Assembly: GCA_031288535.1 (NCBI GenBank)
Contig: JAITRF010000017.1
Location: 1 to 56,255, forward strand
Source of the DNA: Desulfovibrio sp.
GTDB taxonomy: Bacteria; Desulfobacterota; Desulfovibrionia; Desulfovibrionales; Desulfovibrionaceae
DNA length: 56,255 bases
Direction: 5' to 3'
The notes beneath the pieces were generated by a model that worked only from the letters and a program-made list of their open reading frames with translations, was not told the origin of the DNA and made no database searches. Position numbers and translations under genes: made by a program. Of the stretch, positions 42,832-50,958 are shown piece by piece. Every line of letters starts with the position of its first letter. Within the stretch, counting starts at the first letter, position 1.

Positions 42832-42958
42832 AAAAGATGTCCAGGAGTTACGTTAGCGGGAATCGAGGAAATCGCGCACGCCCCGCCTGCGGACTTTGAG
42901 AATCACGGGAAAATTCTTGACCGTTCGCCCGCTGCGGTGTAAATGGTCGGCTTCTTAC

Positions 42959-43036
42959 GGCGAATGTAGCTCAGCAGGTTAGAGCACCAGATTGTGGATC
43001 TGGGGGCCGAGGGTTCAAATCCCTCCATTCGCCCCA
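42959..43036 (+). tRNA. tRNA-His (GTG)
   Basis: The cloverleaf starts with the extra G at 42959 followed by GCGAATG and ends CATTCGC-C-CCA. The G-1/C73 pair is the tRNA-His identity mark. The anticodon arm CCAGA-TTGTGGA-TCTGG has anticodon GTG, and the T arm contains GTTCAAATC. Confidence 0.95.
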
Positions 43037-43208
43037 AAAGAAATTTCAAGGTTGTCCGTCTGGTTCCGAAAAGAGCTGGGCGGACAAAGCTTTTTCAGGG
43101 TTTTCGTCCTTTGCAATCTTCACTTTTCCGCTTACTCCCGCAAACATTTGTGAGTATGAATCGAGTAACTTCCTTGTCGTCCGAGGTTTGTTCCTTCGCG
43201 GGGCACGG

Positions 43209-45443
43209 TCAACGCACCCAGAGCAGTTCCGCATAGGTCGGCAAAGGCCAGTCCGCATCGTCCAGCATGAGTTCCAGGGCATCTACGTGTTCGCGGCAGC
43301 GCTGCATGGCCGGGACGACCACGTCTCTCGCCGCGCGCGCGCGCCCGAGAGTTTCCGGGTATTCCAAGAGATCGCGCCTCGCCGCGTCCAGGTCTTCCAG
43401 TGAGTCGGACAGGGCCAGGACACGCTCCCTGAGCGCGGCAAAGCGCTTTTCTTCCGGCAGTGTAGTATGCGCGTCAGGCTTTTGCGTCTCCGGGTTTTCT
43501 CCGGATTGGCCGAGAACGGACCGCGCGCGCAGAAGCAGCCGCGCCGCCTTGTCCTGCCCGGACAGGGCGACGGGCAGAATGGAGGTCCGGCCGATACGGC
43601 TGGTCAGACCGGCTTCCACAGAGATCGTTTTGGCATAGGCGTCAAGGAGTATCTCCTGTCTGGCCAGCAGCTCGCGTTCCGTCAGAACCGCGTGGCGCAT
43701 GAAAACGTCCATGACCGCCGGGTCGCTGTAATGTTCCAGGGTTTCCACCGTGGTCGTCATGTTCGGCAGCCCCCGCCTCGCGGCCTCTTCCTTCCATTCC
43801 GGGGCATAGCCGTTGCCGTTGAATATTATCGGCATATGTTCGCGGGACAGGACGACCAGGAGTTCCTGCACGGCCTGATTGAGTGGAGTGCCCTCGCAGA
43901 CCCCGGCCTCCAGGCTGGTGGCTATGTCGTCCAGGGCGCAGGCCACGGCGGCGTTCACGGCGATGTTGGCCGGGGCTATGGACTGGGACGCGCCTACGGC
44001 CCGGAATTCGAACTTGTCGCCCGTAAAGGCGAAGGGGCTGGTGCGGTTGCGGTCCGAATAGTCCTTGGGCAGTGGGGGCAGGGTGGAGACGCCGATTTCG
44101 ATGCTCGTTCCCTGTTTCGCGCCTTTGCCGAAAGCGCCGGCAGCGAGACCCTGCATGACTTCCGTGAGCTGTTCGCCGAGATAGACGGATAAAATGGCGG
44201 GCGGGGCCTCGTTGGCCCCGAGGCGGTGGTCGTTGCCGGCCCCGACGATCCCCAGGCGCAGCACGGTGGAGTGCTTGTGCACGGCCCGCAGCACGGCGGC
44301 CAGGAAAACCAGGAACTGGGCGTTGGTGTGCGGGGTCGCGCCGGGGCTCAACAAATTGTTGCCTTCGGAGTCCCTGAGCGACCAGTTGTTGTGTTTGCCG
44401 CTGCCGTTCACCCCGGCAAAGGGCTTTTCGTGCAAAAGGCAGACGAAGCCGTGGCGCAGCGCGGTATGGCGCAGAATGTTCATCACCAGCATGTTGTGGT
44501 CTGCGGCGATGTTCGCCTCCTCATGCAGGGGGGCCATTTCGAACTGACCGGGCGCGACTTCGTTGTGCCGGGTCCGGCAGGGCACGCCAAGGGCGCAGAG
44601 GCGGTATTCGACGTCCTGCATGAAGGCCATGACCCTTGAGGGAACGGCCCCGAAATAATGGTCTTCCAGTTCCTGGCCCTTGGGCGACACCGCGCCCGCG
44701 AGGGTCCGGCCGGCGAGCATCAGATCCGGGCGCAGGGCGGCCAGACGGCGGTCTACGAGGAAATATTCCTGTTCCGCCCCCACCACGGCCTGAACCGAGG
44801 TGGCCCTTGTGTTCCCGAAGAGGCGCAGGATGCGCAGGGCCTGGCGTGACAGGACGGAGAGGGAGCGCAAAAGGGGGGTTTTACGGTCCAGAGCTTCCCC
44901 GGTGTAGGAATAGAAGACGGAGGGGATATGCAGGGTTTTCCCGCCCGGTCCGTCCACGATGAATACCGGCGAAGTGGGGTCCCAGGCCGTGTAGCCGCGC
45001 GCTTCAAAGGTGGAGCGGATGCCCCCGGAAGGAAAGGAGGACGCGTCGGGTTCGCCGCTGATCAGCTTCTGGCCGGAAAATTCGTTGAAGGCCCGTCCGT
45101 CTTCCGCGGGCGCCATGAAGGCGTCGTGTTTTTCGGCGGTCAGGCCGGTCATGGGCTGGAACCAGTGCGTGTAATGCGTGGCTCCCCGGCTGATCGCCCA
45201 GTCTTTCATGGCGTTGGCGATTACGTTGGCCACGTCCGGCTCAAGCCGGCCCCCGGTTTTGACCGTCTGTTCCAGCTTTTCGTAGGCCCCGCAGGGCAAA
45301 AGCGCGCGCATCGCCTGGAGGGTCAGAACGTCCCTGCCGAACAGGCAGGCCATGTCCGGATCCTTTTCCTGCGGCGAAAGGTCTTTCGCCGCAGGGGAAG
45401 AGGCCGCTATGTCCAGAATTGCCCTTACACGCGCTGGAGGCAT
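43209..45443 (-). CDS. glnN: Type III glutamine synthetase
   Basis: 744 residues, in the range of the large GSIII class. Landmarks are ANVIANAMKDWAISRGATHYTHWFQPMTG, VGAEQEYFLVD, RHNEVAPGQFEMAPLHEEAN and AGVNGSGKHNNWSL, which include the metal and ATP ligands. It makes glutamine from glutamate, ammonia and ATP. The ATG at 45443 has only a weak upstream signal; another ATG (MACLFG) follows 30 codons later. The NifA-like regulator gene ends 25 bp upstream, so the two form an operon whose expression probably follows nitrogen supply. Confidence 0.95.
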   Translation of the reverse strand: MPPARVRAILDIAASSPAAKDLSPQEKDPDMACLFGRDVLTLQAMRALLPCGAYEKLEQTVKTGGRLEPDVANVIANAMKDWAISRGATHYTHWFQPMTGLTAEKHDAFMAPAEDGRAFNEFSGQKLISGEPDASSFPSGGIRSTFEARGYTAWDPTSPVFIVDGPGGKTLHIPSVFYSYTGEALDRKTPLLRSLSVLSRQALRILRLFGNTRATSVQAVVGAEQEYFLVDRRLAALRPDLMLAGRTLAGAVSPKGQELEDHYFGAVPSRVMAFMQDVEYRLCALGVPCRTRHNEVAPGQFEMAPLHEEANIAADHNMLVMNILRHTALRHGFVCLLHEKPFAGVNGSGKHNNWSLRDSEGNNLLSPGATPHTNAQFLVFLAAVLRAVHKHSTVLRLGIVGAGNDHRLGANEAPPAILSVYLGEQLTEVMQGLAAGAFGKGAKQGTSIEIGVSTLPPLPKDYSDRNRTSPFAFTGDKFEFRAVGASQSIAPANIAVNAAVACALDDIATSLEAGVCEGTPLNQAVQELLVVLSREHMPIIFNGNGYAPEWKEEAARRGLPNMTTTVETLEHYSDPAVMDVFMRHAVLTERELLARQEILLDAYAKTISVEAGLTSRIGRTSILPVALSGQDKAARLLLRARSVLGQSGENPETQKPDAHTTLPEEKRFAALRERVLALSDSLEDLDAARRDLLEYPETLGRARAARDVVVPAMQRCREHVDALELMLDDADWPLPTYAELLWVR

Positions 45444-45468
45444 GAAACCAACCGCCTTCCGGGCGCCT

Positions 45469-46575
45469 TCAGCGTCCGGTTCTGTAATCCTTGTAGCTTA
45501 TTCCATATTTGGCCATGCGCAGGCCCATGACCCTTTCCGTAAGACCCAGTTCCGCGGCCGCGCGTCCTATGTGCCCGCGCGCGGTTTGCAAAGCTTCCGT
45601 GATGCAGCTCTGTTCCAGATTGTCCAGGCGCTCCTGCAGGGTGACCTTTTTGCCGTCCGCGCGTCCGGTTTCCGTAAACCCGGCGGGGGCCGCCTCGGCG
45701 GCCTTGCCGTTTTGGCGCTGCATGTCCGGAGGCAGATGCTCGGGCGCGATGCAGCCTTCCTCCTCCGCCAGCAGCACCGCCCGTTCCATGACGTTGGCCA
45801 GTTCCCGGATGTTGCCTGGCCAGTCGTGGGTGTGCAGGAGAGCGGAAATGGCCGGGGAAAGGCGCAGGTTGCCCTTGTGGTGTTCGGCGGCGAAGAGTTT
45901 GACGAAATGATCGGCCAGGGGGAGGATATCGTTCGCGCGTTCGCGCAAGGGAGGCAGATGGATGGGGAATACGTTCAGGCGGTAATACAGGTCCCGTCTG
46001 AACTGACCCAGTTCCACCATATCCTCCAGGTCTCTGTTGGTGGCTGCGATTATGCGCGCGTCCGCCTTGAGCACCGCGAGGCCTCCCAACCGCTCGAAGG
46101 TGCGTTCCTGGATGACGCGCAAAAGTTTGGCCTGGGTCATGAGCGAGAGATCGCCCACCTCGTCCAGAAACAGGGTTCCGCCCTGGGCGAGCTCGAAGCG
46201 TCCCTTGCGCACCGCGAGCGCCCCGGTGAACGCGCCGCGTTCGTGCCCGAAAAGTTCGCTTTCGATCAGGCTTTCCGGGATGGCCGCGCAGTTCAGGGAG
46301 ACAAAGGGGCCGTCGCGGCGGGGGCTTGCGTCGTGCAGTGCCCCGGCTACCAGTTCCTTGCCTGTCCCGCTCTCTCCGCGCAGCAGTACGGTGGTGGTCG
46401 AGGGCGCGACCTGGGCGATTTGGGCGAAGACCAGATCCAGGGCCGGCGCCGTGCCGATCATGGATGCCGGACGCAGATAGCGCAGAGAGGTCACGGGCCT
46501 GAAGTCGCGGCCGGCTTCATCCGGCTTGGACGCCAATTTGCCTTTGCGCGGAGTTTGGGAGTTGCGGGAACTCAT
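45469..46575 (-). CDS. Sigma-54-dependent activator, NifA-like but without N-terminal sensor domain
   Basis: 368 residues from the ATG at 46575. The AAA+ domain begins after only about 35 residues: Walker A GESGTGKE at 67-74, the sigma-54 contact motif GAFTGA at 114-119, Walker B GGTLFLDEVGD and the arginine finger region FRRDLYYRLNVFPIHLPPLRER. The C-terminal helix-turn-helix (IGRAAAELGLTERVMGLRMAKYGI) resembles NifA. NifA normally has a GAF sensor of about 200 residues in front, which is absent here, and upstream sequence does not encode one. The protein may be constitutively active or controlled by a partner. It heads the operon with glutamine synthetase III and is divergent from the methyltransferase cluster. 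Confidence 0.9.
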   Translation of the reverse strand: MSSRNSQTPRKGKLASKPDEAGRDFRPVTSLRYLRPASMIGTAPALDLVFAQIAQVAPSTTTVLLRGESGTGKELVAGALHDASPRRDGPFVSLNCAAIPESLIESELFGHERGAFTGALAVRKGRFELAQGGTLFLDEVGDLSLMTQAKLLRVIQERTFERLGGLAVLKADARIIAATNRDLEDMVELGQFRRDLYYRLNVFPIHLPPLRERANDILPLADHFVKLFAAEHHKGNLRLSPAISALLHTHDWPGNIRELANVMERAVLLAEEEGCIAPEHLPPDMQRQNGKAAEAAPAGFTETGRADGKKVTLQERLDNLEQSCITEALQTARGHIGRAAAELGLTERVMGLRMAKYGISYKDYRTGR

Positions 46576-47033
46576 AATGACCACACCGTTGTTTGCCGGG
46601 CCATATATCAACAAACTGCGGAAAAGGCAAATCATTCTCGAACGCGAAGCAAAAGGCGTTCTCTTTGGCGGCGCTTCGAGCCTGTGCCGCCGGGTTGTCC
46701 GGCGTGACATTTCACGGGTCAAAAGACGCGTTTTCGGCGAGAGATATCCTCATCGGCAATCATCGGACCGCTTATTGAGATATCTTGCAAAGTTTTTCTA
46801 AAAATTTGTTCGATTCCCTGCGCAACAGGCATATTGCCAAAGACGCCTTCCCCCGGCGCGTCATACGGGCGAGGCGACGCGCAGGGCGACGGTGGCCCCC
46901 CGGCAGGCAAGCACCTTCCCGCATCAACCGGAATAAGGACATATGAAAATAATATTTCCCTCCTCTGTCATGCGCCGGGTACGAATACGGAAAATCTCCT
47001 GCATCAACACATACCGACAGTGAGGGAATCTTC
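46576..47033. other. 458-bp divergent control region between the regulator-glnN operon and the methyltransferase cluster
   Basis: Both transcripts must start here. I did not find a convincing TGGCA-N-TTGC sigma-54 promoter in either direction, nor the conserved elements of a cobalamin riboswitch. A palindromic piece with GGTTGTCCGGCGTGAC (about 46692) resembles the intergenic repeat modules. The right end gives GAGGGA seven bases before the first transporter gene. Confidence 0.5.
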
Positions 47034-48113
47034 ATGAAAGACAAGAAAAGGATTCTGGCACAGCTTCTGGCGGCGGTATTTCTGTTCGCCGCCGCTGGCG
47101 TCGCAACGGCGGCCGGGGGAACGGACATCAAAATCGGCTATCTGCCGGCCACCGGGCACGGAAAACTCTTTATCGCCAAGGAACGCGGCTATTTTGCGGA
47201 AGAGGGCCTGAACGCGGAGTTGATCGGCTTCATCAATTCCGCCGACGGCATCGCAGCCATTCGCTCAGGCAAGGTGGACGTTGGCGGCTTCGGAACGGTC
47301 GCGCCCCTCCTGCAGATATCCACCGGCGCAGACCTGCGGATCATCGGCGGATTGATGGGCGAGGACACATCTATCATCGCCACGGAGAAAAACGCCCCCA
47401 AGGTGAAAACCCTTGCCGATCTCAAAGGGAAAAAGGTCGCCACCATCCGTCTGGCCACCGGCGACGCCGTACTGCGCGGCGGACTGCACAAAAGCGGCCT
47501 GTCATGGAAAAACGACCTGGAAATTTTTGAACTGAAGAGTCCGGGCGCGGTGATTGAGGCGGTGAAGACCGGGCAGGTGGACGCCGGAGTCGTCTGGGGA
47601 CCCTTTGATGTCTCGGCTCTGGAACAGGGGCTGAAAACGGTCCTGGTTTCCGCCGACATCTTTCCCGGCCATCCCTGCTGCCGCCTGACGGTCGTGGGCG
47701 ACCAGTACGCCCCCCGGCTTGACACTTGGCGGCGTTTCCTCCGGGCCGTCCTGAAAGCGGAGCGCTATGCCTTCGGCGGCGGCGCGGGCCATGAGGAGCA
47801 GGCTGTGGAGGACATCAGCAAATACGCCAAACTGGACAAGACCCTCATTGATAAAAGCTATTACCACGGCCATCTGGATCAATCCACCGATCCCAACGCC
47901 AGCGGAGTCAAGAGCATCTGGGGCATCATCATTGATGCCGGGTTTGTGCAGTCCACGGAAGACGCTTCGCGCTTCATAGAAACGGGCGCATACAAACAGG
48001 CCCTGGACAGCCTGTTGGCGGAAGAACCCAACGACGCCTACTGGAAAAAACTCAAGCAGGTCTTTGATCAGCGCGATGCCGGCGTCTACGGCGGCGGCCG
48101 CGGAAAATCCTGA
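47034..48113 (+). CDS. NitT/TauT-type ABC substrate-binding protein of the corrinoid methyltransferase cluster
   Basis: 359 residues. A Sec signal (LLAAVFLFAAAGVATA) precedes a type II periplasmic binding fold: IKIGYLPATGHGKLFIAKERGYFAEEGL, INSADGIAAIRSGKVDVGGFGT, KVATIRLATGDAVLR and VWGPFDVSALEQG. It shares the short motif GHPCC with the cyanate binding protein at 36071, though the two are otherwise distant. It should capture the substrate of the cluster in the periplasm and pass it to the permease and ATPase encoded at 52643-54293. The gap to the next gene is 10 bp. The ligand cannot be predicted from sequence alone. Confidence 0.9.
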   Translation: MKDKKRILAQLLAAVFLFAAAGVATAAGGTDIKIGYLPATGHGKLFIAKERGYFAEEGLNAELIGFINSADGIAAIRSGKVDVGGFGTVAPLLQISTGADLRIIGGLMGEDTSIIATEKNAPKVKTLADLKGKKVATIRLATGDAVLRGGLHKSGLSWKNDLEIFELKSPGAVIEAVKTGQVDAGVVWGPFDVSALEQGLKTVLVSADIFPGHPCCRLTVVGDQYAPRLDTWRRFLRAVLKAERYAFGGGAGHEEQAVEDISKYAKLDKTLIDKSYYHGHLDQSTDPNASGVKSIWGIIIDAGFVQSTEDASRFIETGAYKQALDSLLAEEPNDAYWKKLKQVFDQRDAGVYGGGRGKS

Positions 48114-48123
48114 CGAGGGAACC

Positions 48124-49194
48124 ATGGCCAGGGATTTGATGACGCCCGTGGAGCGCGCCAAGGCCTTGCGCGAAGGGAGGCCGGCGGACCGCATCCGTTG
48201 CGTGCCCTCCATCTCCAACACGGCCGCGCGGGTTATCGGGGTCAGGGTTTCGGAACTGCGCTCCAGCGGCGAAACCCTCGCCCGCGCGACCATCGCCACG
48301 TACCGCCGCTTCGGCTTTGACAGCGTGCGCGTGTTTACGGATCTCTACGTCCAGCCGGAGGCCATGGGCTCCAAGGTGCGCGTCCCCCTTGACGAGACGG
48401 CGCACATGGAGGCCCCTGCCGTCTCCAGGGAAGAGGAGGTGGAGACGCTTGTTCCCCACAATCCCTATACGGACGGCCCTCTACCCGTGCTTCTGGAGGC
48501 CACGAAGCGCACCCTGGACGCCATCGGGCATGAAGTGCCCGTGACCTGCGGGGTCGAAGGGCCTTTTACCCTGGCTTCTCTCCTGGTCGGCGCGGACAAC
48601 ATTTCGCGCTGGATGCTGCGCAAACCCGAACTCGCCCACCGGGTCATAGGCCTTGCCTATGAAGCCAGCCGCCAACTCGCCGATGCGGTCATTGATCTTG
48701 GTTCCGCGCCCAACATCACCTGCGCCATGAGTTCGTCCACCGTCATCAGTCCCCGGCATTTCCGCGAATTCTCCCAGCCCTATCTGAAGCGGTTGATCGA
48801 GCACGTCAAAGGCCGGGGCGTTGCCGCTGTGGGTCTACACATCTGCGGCAAGACCGCGGGCATCTGGCGGGGCATGGCGGATACCGGCGCCTCCTGCCTG
48901 TCCATAGACAACATGGCCCATCTGGACGAGGCAAAGGCGGAGGTCGGCGACCGGGTCTGCCTGATGGGAAACATTCCCCCTTCGGAGGTTCTCCTCCAGG
49001 GCGCCCCGGCCGAAGTCCGCGCGGCGGCCTTCAAGTGCATCCGGGAGGCCTGGGATTCTCCCTGCGGGTTTATCCTCGCAAGCGGGTGCAGTCTGGCGAC
49101 GGAAACGCCCTTCGCCAACATAGACGCGATGATGGATGCGGCCAGGGAGGCCGGTTGGCCGGTCAGACCGGATATCCTGGCGACCGAAGCCTGA
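48124..49194 (+). CDS. Zn-dependent corrinoid methyltransferase A (UroD/MtaA superfamily)
   Basis: 356 residues from the ATG at 48124 (GAGGGAACC upstream). It is a TIM barrel of the uroporphyrinogen decarboxylase superfamily, but with the zinc ligands of MtaA/MtbA-type methyltransferases: His239 and Cys241 in GLHICGKT and Cys322 in ASGCSLATE. Such enzymes move methyl groups between a corrinoid protein and a thiol, or from a methoxy or other methyl donor to the corrinoid. The first third differs from protein B of the cluster, so the two probably act on different substrates. True UroD residues are absent, so haem synthesis is unlikely. Its position directly ahead of the corrinoid protein suggests it handles the imported substrate. 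Confidence 0.88.
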   Translation: MARDLMTPVERAKALREGRPADRIRCVPSISNTAARVIGVRVSELRSSGETLARATIATYRRFGFDSVRVFTDLYVQPEAMGSKVRVPLDETAHMEAPAVSREEEVETLVPHNPYTDGPLPVLLEATKRTLDAIGHEVPVTCGVEGPFTLASLLVGADNISRWMLRKPELAHRVIGLAYEASRQLADAVIDLGSAPNITCAMSSSTVISPRHFREFSQPYLKRLIEHVKGRGVAAVGLHICGKTAGIWRGMADTGASCLSIDNMAHLDEAKAEVGDRVCLMGNIPPSEVLLQGAPAEVRAAAFKCIREAWDSPCGFILASGCSLATETPFANIDAMMDAAREAGWPVRPDILATEA

Positions 49195-49222
49195 CCCCGC
49201 GGCGAAAAAAAGAGAGGAAACC

Positions 49223-49906
49223 ATGTCCGAGGAAAGCGAGGCTTTATTTCGCGGCCTGTCCGATGCCGTCGTCAACCTGGAAGAGGAGAAAGCCGTCGAA
49301 CTGGCCGCGGAGGTGGTCAAAAAGAACATTGATGCTTACGAGGCCGTGGACAAGGGTCTGGCCCACGGCATGGACCGCGCCGGCCGGCTTTTTGAGGAAG
49401 ACGAGTACTTCGTGCCGGAACTCCTGATCGCGGCCGACGCCATGTACGCCGGGCTGGATGTCCTGCGCCCGCACATCAAGGCGGACGCCGCTTCCGAGCC
49501 GGGGAAAATCGTGCTGGGCGTCGTGGAGGGGGACACGCACGACATCGGCAAAAACCTGGTCAAGATCATCTTGGAAGCCAAGGGGTTTACGGTCTTTGAT
49601 CTCGGACGCGACGTGCCGCCCGGGGACTTCGTCAAAAAAGCCCGGGAGGTAGGGGCCGATATCATCGGGCTGTCCACTCTAATGACCACCACCATGCCGG
49701 GCATGGCCGAAGTGGTGGAAAACCTCCGGGCGGCCGGGCTGCGGGACCGCATCAAGGTGATGATCGGCGGGGCGCCTATTTCCTCCGCCTTTGCCCGCAG
49801 GATAGGCGCTGACGGGTACTCCGCCAACGCCGTCGAAGCGGGCGAACTGGCCGCCAGACTCCTGGCCGAAACCCGCGCCGCAGGCGCTCGGGCGGTGGCC
49901 GTATGA
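49223..49906 (+). CDS. Corrinoid protein (MtaC/MtbC/MttC type)
   Basis: 227 residues. Residues about 5-90 are the helical cap domain; 93-220 is the B12-binding Rossmann domain with GDTHDIGKN, in which His106 coordinates cobalt (Asp104-x-His106-x-x-Gly109). ADIIGLSTLMTTTMPGM and IKVMIGGAPIS complete the corrinoid site. It carries the methyl group between the two methyltransferases encoded on either side. The next ATG overlaps its stop (ATGA), so stoichiometric translation is likely. Confidence 0.95.
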   Translation: MSEESEALFRGLSDAVVNLEEEKAVELAAEVVKKNIDAYEAVDKGLAHGMDRAGRLFEEDEYFVPELLIAADAMYAGLDVLRPHIKADAASEPGKIVLGVVEGDTHDIGKNLVKIILEAKGFTVFDLGRDVPPGDFVKKAREVGADIIGLSTLMTTTMPGMAEVVENLRAAGLRDRIKVMIGGAPISSAFARRIGADGYSANAVEAGELAARLLAETRAAGARAVAV

Positions 49907-50955
49907 ACACGGACACGCCAAAGCCGCCCTTCACGCCCAAGGAACGCCTGCTGCGCGTCCTGCGCCGGGAAACAACGGACCGTCCCCCCGTGGCCTGCAT
50001 GGGAGGAATGATGAACGCGGCCATTGTCGAGATAGCGGGGAATTGCCCGGCAACCTTGCCAAACGCCCATTTCGACCCTGGTCTGATGGCCGAACTCGCC
50101 CTTACGGTGGCCGGGAAAACCGGCTTTGAGAATCTCGCCGTGCCCTTCTGCATGACCGTGGAGGCCGAAGCCCTCGGCATCGCCGTTGATCCGGGATCTC
50201 TGGCCTGCGAACCCAAGATTGTTTCCGAACCTTATCAGTCCATTCCGGAGGTTCCCGACCTGGATTGGGAATCCCTGCCCGATGCGGGACGCATTCCGGT
50301 GGTTCTGAAGGCTGTGGAGCGTCTTGCCGCCGCCGGGACGGATCTGCCGATCATCGTGAGCCTGACAGGCCCCGTCAGCACGGCCGCTTCCCTGGTCAAC
50401 CCGCCCGCCTTTTTTAAGGAACTGCGTAAAAAAAAGGAGGACGCCCACCGGCTTCTGTCCCGCATCAGCCGTTTCCTGGGGGAATATGCCCGCCGCGCAG
50501 TCAGGGCGGGGGCCGATGTAATCGCCGTCGGCGATCCCAGCGCCACGGGCGATATTCTCGGCCCGGCCCTGTTCGAGGAATTCGCCGTGCCCTACGTGCG
50601 CGACGTGGTGCGCGCCGCCCATGAAGAGGGCGCACCGACCATCGTGCATATCTGCGGCGACACGGATCGCTGCCGCGCCTTCTGGCCCCTGATGGAAAGC
50701 GAGGCCGTCAGCGTTGACGCCATGATCAATCTCGCCAAACTCAAACGTTTTCTGCCCGGCATCGTCACCATGGGCAACCTCAGCACCTACATGCTGGAAT
50801 TCGGCACAGCGGCCAAGGTAGCCCGGCGGACGGAAACGCTGATCCGGGACGGAGTGGACATCATCGCCCCGGCCTGCGGGTTGAGCACAGGCACAAAGCT
50901 CCCCGTCATCCGCGCCATGACCGATACGGTGCGCTCCCGACGGCGGGAGGCCTGA
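49903..50955 (+). CDS. Zn-dependent corrinoid methyltransferase B (MtaA/MtbA-like)
   Basis: 350 residues, also UroD superfamily. It is closer to MtaA: ERLLRVLRRETTDRPPV at the start, NLAVPFCMTVEAEALG in the first third and GDPSATGDILGP in the middle. The zinc ligands are His249 and Cys251 in IVHICGDT and Cys325 in APACGLSTG. In methanogens this class methylates coenzyme M; in bacteria the acceptor is not established and may be another thiol or tetrahydrofolate through a further enzyme. The start overlaps the corrinoid gene stop. With protein A it makes a pair of Zn-type enzymes around one corrinoid protein. Confidence 0.9.
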   Translation: MNTDTPKPPFTPKERLLRVLRRETTDRPPVACMGGMMNAAIVEIAGNCPATLPNAHFDPGLMAELALTVAGKTGFENLAVPFCMTVEAEALGIAVDPGSLACEPKIVSEPYQSIPEVPDLDWESLPDAGRIPVVLKAVERLAAAGTDLPIIVSLTGPVSTAASLVNPPAFFKELRKKKEDAHRLLSRISRFLGEYARRAVRAGADVIAVGDPSATGDILGPALFEEFAVPYVRDVVRAAHEEGAPTIVHICGDTDRCRAFWPLMESEAVSVDAMINLAKLKRFLPGIVTMGNLSTYMLEFGTAAKVARRTETLIRDGVDIIAPACGLSTGTKLPVIRAMTDTVRSRRREA

Positions 50956-50958
50956 TCC

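Larger units (their letters stand above)
42196..42958. other. 763-bp gap with tandem composite repeats and the tRNA-His promoter
   Basis: From left: the maoC upstream region, two and a half tandem repeat units (42268-about 42600), a further palindromic stretch with GAAATGCTTCGCATTTC, then an AT-rich part with the tRNA-His promoter. No gene is seen. Confidence 0.7.

Noticed and set aside
42742-42942. 66-codon plus-strand frame before tRNA-His
   Set aside because: It spans the AT-rich tRNA promoter, lacks a ribosome-binding site and has no recognisable features.
46576-47033. Sigma-54 promoter or cobalamin riboswitch for the methyltransferase cluster
   Set aside because: No TGGCA-N-TTGC pair with correct spacing and no GCCACTG box were found on either strand.
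48124-50955. Uroporphyrinogen decarboxylase of haem synthesis
   Set aside because: Both proteins carry the zinc ligands of corrinoid methyltransferases and sit with a corrinoid protein and activator; a haem role is not supported.
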